NCBI GenBank assembly: GCA_017881545.1
Contig: JADGQU010000090.1
Location: forward strand, 1 to 8,199
Length of the DNA: 8,199 bases
DNA from: Gemmatimonadaceae bacterium
Lineage (GTDB): Bacteria > Gemmatimonadota > Gemmatimonadetes > Gemmatimonadales > Gemmatimonadaceae
Direction: 5' to 3'
A program made the translations under genes and the position numbers. The notes under the pieces were generated by a model. The model ran no database searches. It saw nothing but the letters and a program-made list of their open reading frames with translations, and was not told where the DNA came from. This document shows, piece after piece, positions 1 through 4,856 of this stretch; the first letter of the stretch is position 1, and each line of letters begins with the position of its first letter.

Positions 1-28
1 GGAAGGTTGTCCAGCGATAGTCCAGCAG

Positions 29-66
29 AAAGCAAAACGGGCACTCCCTCTCGGAAATGCCCGTTT
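29..66 (-). terminator. Rho-independent terminator of the tRNA-Asn gene
   Basis: A perfect 9-bp inverted repeat (AAACGGGCA at 35-43 and TGCCCGTTT at 58-66) encloses a 14-nt loop. Read on the minus strand, the stem is followed by a T-rich run (TTTTGCTTT, positions 37-29). It lies about 35 nt past the 3' end of the tRNA gene, the expected place for its terminator. The plus-strand reading also has a short T run (TTTCTAT), so it might also end a transcript entering from the left, but no gene is visible there. Confidence 0.75.
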
Positions 67-100
67 CTATAAATCGATGCTGCAGCGAGTCTTATAACAG

Positions 101-173
101 CTCCCGAGGAGGGACTCGAACCCCCGACCCGGTGATTAACAGTCACCTGCTCTACCACCTGAGCTACTCGGGA
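101..173 (-). tRNA. tRNA-Asn (anticodon GUU)
   Basis: The minus strand folds into a complete cloverleaf. It has a 7-bp acceptor stem (TCCCGAG/CTCGGGA), a D arm GCTC...GAGC with AGGTGGTA loop, an anticodon stem GGTGA/TCACC around loop CTGTTAA (anticodon GTT), a 5-nt variable loop, and a T arm with loop TTCGAGT. The T stem contains one G-U pair. The discriminator base is G (position 101), usual for bacterial tRNA-Asn. The CCA end is not encoded, since GCTG follows the acceptor stem, so it must be added enzymatically. All helices pair, so the gene looks functional. Confidence 0.97.
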
Positions 174-183
174 ATAGCTATGA

Positions 184-212
184 AAATTAGCAACTCGGAG
201 CCCTCGAATCAA
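184..212 (-). promoter_or_regulatory. Candidate sigma70-type promoter of the tRNA-Asn gene
   Basis: On the minus strand TTGATT (212-207) is followed after exactly 17 nt by TAATTT (189-184), which ends 10 nt before the mature tRNA 5' end. This predicts a leader of only a few nucleotides. The -35 match is good (4 of 6) but the -10 is weak (3 of 6). An overlapping GCTAAT would match 4 of 6 but with a 15-nt spacer. Position supports the call more than sequence does. Confidence 0.35.
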
Positions 213-299
213 CCGATCTATGCGAGTGATTGCTTAGTCATTCTGCGCCAGCCATCGCTCGATGAGTCTGCCGCAATCAGTACACGCTAGGTTCAATCC

Positions 300-1103
300 A
301 TGCGCTCCAGGCAAAACGGTAAACAACGCCAGACCGCGCTCGTCACCGGCGGCTCGGGCGGCATCGGATTCGAGATCGCCAAGGTTCTCGCCCGCACGGG
401 ATTCGATCTCGTGCTCGTCGCACGGAAGCGCGATACACTCGAAGCCGCGGCGGGTCAGCTCGAGGGAAAATTCGACGGCATGGTGCAGGTCTTCGCCGCC
501 GACCTTAGGCGCCCCGATGCTCCGCAAGAGATCTACGATTTTCTGCACAACGAAAACATTCCGATCGAAGTGCTGGTCAACAACGCCGGCTTCGGACTGG
601 GCGGCGAATTCGTGGACACGAAGCTCCAGCGGGAGCTGGAGATGATTCAGGTCAATATCTCCGCGCTCACACACCTCACGAAGTTGTTTCTGCCGGCGAT
701 GATCAAACGAAAATCGGGGCGCGTTCTAAACGTTGCGTCCACGGCCGCATTTCAGCCGGGCCCATTGATGGCCGTCTACTACGCCACGAAGGCCTACGTT
801 CTCAGCTTCTCCCAGGCGCTCGCCGAGGAGGTGCGCGACACCGGCGTCACGGTGACGGTGCTCTGTCCGGGACCAACCGCCACCGACTTTGCCGCGTCGG
901 CTGAAGTCGGAAGCTCGCGCCTGTTCTCAGCGTTCGGACTCGCGCAACCGGACGATGTGGCGGAGTTCGGAGTCGCCGCGATGATGCACGGACGACGCAT
1001 CGCAATCCCGGGCATCAAGAACAAAATTGTCGCGCAGTCAAGCAGATTCGCGCCACGCGCCATCGTGACCAAGCTGTCGCGGATGGCGCAGGAATCCCGC
1101 TAG
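300..1103 (+). CDS. SDR-family oxidoreductase (classical, DltE/COG0300-like)
   Basis: This is a 267-residue NAD(P)-dependent dehydrogenase with a Rossmann fold, predicted cytoplasmic. The classical SDR motifs are all present in order: cofactor-binding TGGSGGIG at residues 16-23, AR at 41-42 after the second strand (the arginine suggests NADPH preference), D68 for adenine contact, NNAG at 94-97, and a catalytic tetrad N119, S147, Y160, K164. PGP follows the catalytic helix. The C-terminal stretch rich in basic and proline residues (about 238-262) resembles DltE/YqjQ-type members. The substrate cannot be told from sequence. ATG at 300 is the first possible start because an in-frame TAG sits at 288-290. 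A weak AGG lies 8 nt upstream, and TAGGTT ends 6 nt before the start. It is monocistronic and convergent with uvrA, and divergent from the tRNA gene. Confidence 0.93.
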   Translation: MRSRQNGKQRQTALVTGGSGGIGFEIAKVLARTGFDLVLVARKRDTLEAAAGQLEGKFDGMVQVFAADLRRPDAPQEIYDFLHNENIPIEVLVNNAGFGLGGEFVDTKLQRELEMIQVNISALTHLTKLFLPAMIKRKSGRVLNVASTAAFQPGPLMAVYYATKAYVLSFSQALAEEVRDTGVTVTVLCPGPTATDFAASAEVGSSRLFSAFGLAQPDDVAEFGVAAMMHGRRIAIPGIKNKIVAQSSRFAPRAIVTKLSRMAQESR

Positions 1104-1128
1104 CGCGTATCGGGGTTCTGCCCAATGC

Positions 1129-1149
1129 AAGCTGGGTTCTTCCCGGCTT
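1129..1149. terminator. Hairpin in the convergent gap between the SDR gene and uvrA
   Basis: AAGCTGGG (1129-1136) pairs with CCCGGCTT (1142-1149) over 8 bp, including one G-T pair, around a 5-nt loop. It sits in the 81-bp gap where two convergent genes end, so a bidirectional terminator would be expected. Neither side has a real T tract, so intrinsic termination is uncertain. The hairpin may only protect 3' ends. Confidence 0.3.
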
Positions 1150-1184
1150 CTATGGGGAAGGACTTTCTATTTCTGCGCGCGCCG

Positions 1185-4085
1185 CTAGAGCGCGAGTTGG
1201 GCTGACATCGACACGATATCCGGTTGATCGGCGTCGATCCGGGGCGAGATATCGCGGTGCTGCGGACGCCGCTTCAACAGCGGACCCAGCCAACGTCCGG
1301 TGTGCGAGTCCTCGACCTTCGCCACATCCTCCGGACGGCCCATCGCGACTACCTTGCCTCCTCCGATGCCGCCTTCCGGGCCCAAATCGATGATCCAGTC
1401 GGCGAGCTTGATCACGTCGAGGTTGTGCTCGATGAGCACGAGCGTATGTCCCTGTTCCATAAGTCGGTCGAAAACCTTCGCCAGCTTTCTGATGTCCTCG
1501 AGGTGGAGGCCGGTCGTCGGCTCGTCCATGATGTACATCTTCTTGCCTGCTTTCTTTCCCGCCAGCGCGAGCTCGCGCGCGATCTTGATACGCTGCGCTT
1601 CGCCGCCCGAGAGCGTCGTTGCCGGCTGCCCAAGTCGAACGTAGCCGAGCCCGACCTGTTGCAGCTGCCAGAGAGCCTGGCCGAGCTTTTCCTCGCGCGG
1701 GAAGAACCTGATCGCCGCGTCGACGGTCATGTCGAGGACTTCGTGGATGTTCTTTCCGCGAACGGTGACATCCAGCACCTCGGGCTTGTACCGCTTCCCG
1801 CCGCAATCCTCGCAGGGCACGTAGACGTCGGCCATGAAAACCATCTCGACCTCGAGCGCCCCCGCGCCTTCGCACGCTTCGCAACGTCCGCCCTCGACGT
1901 TGAAGCTGAACGTCCCCGGAGTGTACTTGCGCTGCCGGGCCAGTGGCGTGTCGGCGAAGATGCCGCGGATCTCGTCGAACGCCTTCACGTATGTGACTGG
2001 GTTCGAGCGCGGCGATTTTCCGATCGGGCTCTGGTCGATCATCACGACGTTCTCGAGCGCATCGAATCCCGTGATGGTCTCGTACTCGCCGACCTTTTCG
2101 CCGAGGTGGAGCTTGGCGGAGTGCTCGCCCACCAGATGCGTCTCGAGCGCGCGGTACATCACATCGTGCACGAGAGTGCTCTTGCCCGAGCCCGAGACTC
2201 CAGTCACCACCGTCAACGCGCCGAGCGGAATGCGGATGTCGACGTTCTGGAGATTGTGCTGGCGCGCTCCGGAGAGTGTGATCCATCGCGGACCGAGTCG
2301 ACGGCGCTCGTCGGGCAGAGGAATCGACCGTACACCAGTCACGTACTGACCGGTCAATGGGCTTTCGCTGACGCGCGACATCGGCCCCGCGAAAACGATC
2401 TGTCCTCCCGCCTCACCGCTGCCGGGCCCGAGCTCCACCATGTAGTCGGCCATCTCGATCGCCGCTAAATCGTGTTCCACGACGAGCACGCTGTTGCCCG
2501 CATCGCGGAGCCGCTGGAGCAGCTTGAGCAATCTGTCCATGTCGCGCGCGTGCAGGCCGATGGACGGCTCGTCGAGAACGTAGAGCGTGTCGACGAGCTG
2601 TGAGCCGAGGGAATTGGCGAGGCCGATGCGCTGGGCCTCTCCGCCGGAGAGCGTGCGCGTCGCCCGATTCATCGAGAGATAGCTGAGGCCGACGTCGCTC
2701 AGAAAGGTGACGCGATCCCGCGCCTCCTTGAGAATCATCTCCGCTATCCTGCGCTCGAACTCGGAGAGCTTCAGCTCGTTGAGCCAGACCGAGAGCTGAT
2801 CGACCGGCAGGTCAGCAACCTGGGCGATGTTGAGGCCGCCCACTCGCACGTTGAGCGCTTCGGGCTGGAGCTTCGTCCCGTGACAGCGAGGACATTCCTG
2901 CGCCGTCTGGTACTGACGCAGGAAAACGCGGATGTACTGCTTGTATCGCTTCTCCTCGAGATCACGCAGGAAAGGAAAGATTCCTTTGTAGCCTCGCGTC
3001 TTGGAATGAAGGAGCAGCTCTCGCTGCGCGGCGGTGAGGCGATCCCAGGGTTTGTCCATTGGAATGCGCTCACGGCTGGCGAACTCCGCCAGGGCGCGTC
3101 GCTTGTTGTCGTACCGCGGCTTGGTCCACGGGTCTATCGCGCCATCGCGCAGCGAGCGCGATGGGTGGGGAACGACCAGCGATTCGTCGTACTCGAGAAT
3201 CGCTCCAAATCCGTTGCACTGCGAGCACGCGCCGCGCGGATTGTTGAAGGAGAACAGCTGCGGAGTCGGCGTGGGCGCGAGAGTCCCATCGTTTGCGCAC
3301 TGGAATCGCTCGGTAAAGCGGAGCTTGTTCGCCGTCAATCCGTCGAGCGGCGAGACGATCGTATCGGTGAACAGAATCACGCAGTCTCCCTCACCCTCGC
3401 GGAAAGCGGTTCCAACACCGTCGCTCAGGCGGCCGGCGCTCTCGGGTGCAACCGCGAGCCGGTCGACCACGACGAGCAGCTCCTTCGCGCGAGTGATGTC
3501 GCGCTTCGATTCGGCAAGCTCGTCGAGGTGCATCACCGCGCCGTCGATGGCGACGCGGAGAAATCCCTGCGCACGCAGATTCTCGATCACCACATCGTGC
3601 GTGACCTTGTCCGAAAGCCGCAGCGGAAAAGTGACGTAGAAACGGGCGCCGCCCGGCAGCGCCAGCACCGTGTCCGTCACGGATTGCACAGTATCCGGCT
3701 TTATCTCCCGCCCGCAATTCGGACAAAAAGTGTGTCCGACGCGCGCCCACAGCAGGCGGAGATAGTCGTAGATCTCGGTCGCGGTGCCGACGGTGGAGCG
3801 GGATGTCTTGGTCGGATTCTTCTGCTCGATTGCAACAGCCGGGGACAGCCCTTCGATGGAATCGACGTCCGGCTTCTCCATGCGCTCGAGGAATTGCCGC
3901 GCGTACGACGAAAGCGACTCGACGTAGCGGCGCTGACCCTCGGCGTAGATGGTGTCGAACGCGAGCGAGGACTTTCCCGACCCCGACGGGCCAGTCACGA
4001 CGGTGACTGTTCGCCTTGGAATCTCGAGGTCGAAACCTTTGAGATTGTGCTGCCGGGCGCCGCGGATGGTGATGCTTTCTTTCAC
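1185..4085 (-). CDS. uvrA: UvrABC excinuclease subunit A (DNA damage recognition ATPase)
   Basis: UvrA dimers scan DNA, load UvrB at lesions and start nucleotide excision repair. The 966-residue protein has two ABC ATPase modules. Walker A motifs are at 32-39 (GPSGSGKS) and 629-637 (GVSGSGKST). Signatures LSGGEAQRI begin at 479 and 825. Walker B with catalytic Glu are LDE at 504-506 and MDE at 853-855; switch histidines are H538 and H887. Residues about 131-250 form the UvrB-binding domain, so this is not the class lacking it. The C-terminal zinc module is intact (C735, C738, C758, C761). The N-terminal one reads C263, D266, C287, C290, with Asp where E. coli has C256. A tail of about 29 residues extends past the E. 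coli end (family about 940 aa). The start is GTG; TAG lies four codons upstream in frame, and AGAAGG abuts the GTG, too close to be a normal Shine-Dalgarno. No CTGT-N8-ACAG or GAAC-N4-GTTC SOS-type box is visible upstream. Confidence 0.98.
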   Translation of the reverse strand: MKESITIRGARQHNLKGFDLEIPRRTVTVVTGPSGSGKSSLAFDTIYAEGQRRYVESLSSYARQFLERMEKPDVDSIEGLSPAVAIEQKNPTKTSRSTVGTATEIYDYLRLLWARVGHTFCPNCGREIKPDTVQSVTDTVLALPGGARFYVTFPLRLSDKVTHDVVIENLRAQGFLRVAIDGAVMHLDELAESKRDITRAKELLVVVDRLAVAPESAGRLSDGVGTAFREGEGDCVILFTDTIVSPLDGLTANKLRFTERFQCANDGTLAPTPTPQLFSFNNPRGACSQCNGFGAILEYDESLVVPHPSRSLRDGAIDPWTKPRYDNKRRALAEFASRERIPMDKPWDRLTAAQRELLLHSKTRGYKGIFPFLRDLEEKRYKQYIRVFLRQYQTAQECPRCHGTKLQPEALNVRVGGLNIAQVADLPVDQLSVWLNELKLSEFERRIAEMILKEARDRVTFLSDVGLSYLSMNRATRTLSGGEAQRIGLANSLGSQLVDTLYVLDEPSIGLHARDMDRLLKLLQRLRDAGNSVLVVEHDLAAIEMADYMVELGPGSGEAGGQIVFAGPMSRVSESPLTGQYVTGVRSIPLPDERRRLGPRWITLSGARQHNLQNVDIRIPLGALTVVTGVSGSGKSTLVHDVMYRALETHLVGEHSAKLHLGEKVGEYETITGFDALENVVMIDQSPIGKSPRSNPVTYVKAFDEIRGIFADTPLARQRKYTPGTFSFNVEGGRCEACEGAGALEVEMVFMADVYVPCEDCGGKRYKPEVLDVTVRGKNIHEVLDMTVDAAIRFFPREEKLGQALWQLQQVGLGYVRLGQPATTLSGGEAQRIKIARELALAGKKAGKKMYIMDEPTTGLHLEDIRKLAKVFDRLMEQGHTLVLIEHNLDVIKLADWIIDLGPEGGIGGGKVVAMGRPEDVAKVEDSHTGRWLGPLLKRRPQHRDISPRIDADQPDIVSMSAQLAL

Positions 4086-4091
4086 CCTTCT

Positions 4092-4097
4092 AATCTA
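4092..4097 (-). promoter_or_regulatory. Candidate -10 element (TAGATT) directly upstream of uvrA
   Basis: TAGATT matches the -10 consensus at 4 of 6 positions and ends 6 nt before the GTG start. Transcription would then begin at or next to the start codon, giving a leaderless mRNA. No recognisable -35 lies 16-18 nt upstream. The 63-bp gap to the upstream glsB-like gene leaves room for a separate uvrA promoter, but readthrough from that gene pair is equally possible. Confidence 0.25.
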
Positions 4098-4148
4098 AAC
4101 TCGGCACCGAAGATTCGCCGAACTGCCAGGCTGCGGAGAGTGGCTCGC

Positions 4149-4412
4149 TTACAATCGCCTGACGAGTCGCCCGAGCAGGAGAAGGACTATGGCGCCGACT
4201 GTGGCGATGCCAATCGAGCGGAAGTCAAACTCGCCGGCCATCACCGTCCCCCACCCAAAGAATCGCGTTCCCAGCCAGCCGCCGATGAAGGCGCCGACGA
4301 TTCCGAGAAGGATGGTGATGATGCAACCGGAAGGGTCCCGCCCTGGGACCAGAAACTTGGCCAGGGTCCCGGCCACGAGGCCGAGAACGATCCAGTAGAG
4401 CCAGAGCGGCAA
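4149..4412 (-). CDS. GlsB/YeaQ/YmgE family small membrane protein, second copy
   Basis: This 87-residue integral membrane protein belongs to the 'transglycosylase-associated' family (PF04226-type). Three hydrophobic segments are visible at about 4-21, 30-52 and 66-82. The family hallmark covers WIVLGLVAG (7-15), PGRDP (23-27) and GIVGAFIGG (38-46), and the protein ends in a basic RLVRRL tail. Members are small stress-associated inner-membrane proteins in enterobacteria. Their biochemical role is not established, and the family name does not imply enzyme activity. The only reasonable start is TTG at 4412, with GCAGG 8 nt upstream. It follows its paralogue by 30 nt in the same frame, so translation may be coupled. 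Compared with copy 1 it has a longer, more aromatic loop between helices 2 and 3 (FFGWG, EFDF). uvrA starts 63 nt downstream. Confidence 0.88.
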   Translation of the reverse strand: MPLWLYWIVLGLVAGTLAKFLVPGRDPSGCIITILLGIVGAFIGGWLGTRFFGWGTVMAGEFDFRSIGIATVGAIVLLLLGRLVRRL

Positions 4413-4442
4413 ACCCTTTACCTGCGTGAAGCGAGTGGCGCG

Positions 4443-4715
4443 TTACGGAACGCGCGGTGCGCCGCGACCTCTCGTCGCCATGCGATAGATCCACAAGAGG
4501 ATGAGCGCGCCAATGATAGCGAGAACAATGCTCTGCAATGAGAATCCATTCAGTCCCACGCCTGTGAGCATGTTTCCGAGGAAGCCACCAATGAACGCAC
4601 CCACGATGCCGATGATCATGGTAACGATGATTCCGCCGGGGTCATTCCCCGGCATGATGGCCTTGGCGATCGCTCCTGCGATCAGACCAAGAACGATCCA
4701 TGCGAGAATTCCCAT
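4443..4715 (-). CDS. GlsB/YeaQ/YmgE family small membrane protein, first copy
   Basis: This 90-residue membrane protein is of the same family as its downstream neighbour. It has three predicted helices (about 3-21, 28-50, 58-78), the PGNDPGG loop at 22-28 and GIVGAFIGGFLG at 36-47. The short tail (TRGRGAPRVP) is basic. The two copies share WIVLGL-AG--AK, PG-DP-G and GIVGAFIGG, which points to tandem duplication, though they differ at many other positions, so it is not recent. The ATG at 4715 has a strong Shine-Dalgarno (GGAGG, 4 nt spacer), in contrast to other genes here. It probably heads a two-gene operon, perhaps continuing into uvrA. It is divergent from the ABC exporter gene. Family assignment is firm, molecular function unknown. 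Confidence 0.92.
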   Translation of the reverse strand: MGILAWIVLGLIAGAIAKAIMPGNDPGGIIVTMIIGIVGAFIGGFLGNMLTGVGLNGFSLQSIVLAIIGALILLWIYRMATRGRGAPRVP

Positions 4716-4810
4716 CTTCCCTCCAATGTAGGTTTAACGTCAGCCGACAGGATGGAACGTCTGCGCCCGCAAAAGTGCAACCTGCGTACCCGTGCCCCAC
4801 AGCCGGACCG

Positions 4811-4837
4811 GTTCTGCCGTGGCGTCGCACCGGCAAC
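4811..4837. repeat. Imperfect inverted repeat in the divergent glsB-like/ABC promoter region
   Basis: GTTCTGCCGTG (4811-4821) is complementary to CACCGGCAAC (4828-4837) apart from small bulges, around a 6-nt centre. It lies between the divergent genes in a 141-bp gap that must hold both promoters, so it could be an operator or a 5'-leader hairpin. GC-rich DNA yields such repeats by chance, and no family of site is recognised. Confidence 0.2.
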
Positions 4838-4842
4838 ATGGC

Positions 4843-4848
4843 TAGGAT
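4843..4848 (+). promoter_or_regulatory. Candidate -10 element (TAGGAT) of the ABC exporter gene
   Basis: TAGGAT matches the -10 consensus at 4 of 6 positions and ends 8 nt before the ATG at 4857, which would place transcription start at or within a few nt of the start codon. The same bases include AGGA (4844-4847, 9 nt spacer), which could instead be a weak ribosome binding site. No good -35 is visible. The two readings exclude each other for a single transcript. Confidence 0.25.
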
Positions 4849-4856
4849 ACGGCTGA

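Noticed and set aside
101..173. tRNA-Asn as an integration (att) site for a genomic island
   Set aside because: No second copy of the tRNA 3' end is visible in the window, and there is no integrase or phage-type gene; neighbours are housekeeping genes.
508..514. Residues 508-514 of the ABC exporter (gene at 4857-6713; numbering is protein residues): signature reading ISVGERQ as evidence of a dead ATPase
   Set aside because: The essential Ser and Gly remain and the Walker B glutamate and switch histidine are present; similar signatures occur in active MdlB-like exporters.
1224..2468. A 414-codon plus-strand open frame opposite the 3' half of uvrA
   Set aside because: It mirrors uvrA codons and its composition is biased by GC3 of the real gene. 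No motif and no initiation signal.
4086..4148. SOS (LexA) box upstream of uvrA
   Set aside because: Neither CTGT-N8-ACAG nor GAAC-N4-GTTC is present. TTCGGCGAA is a small palindrome but matches no LexA site I know.
4443..4445. The TAA between the two GlsB-like copies as a sequencing error splitting one six-helix gene
   Set aside because: Each half is a full-length family member of normal size, and copy 1 ends in a normal basic tail, so two separate genes is the simpler reading.
2880..4541. A 553-codon open frame on the plus strand, antisense to uvrA and the glsB-like pair
   Set aside because: It runs across the reverse strand of three well-supported genes, has arginine-rich low-complexity composition and no recognisable domain. 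Long antisense frames are expected in GC-rich DNA.
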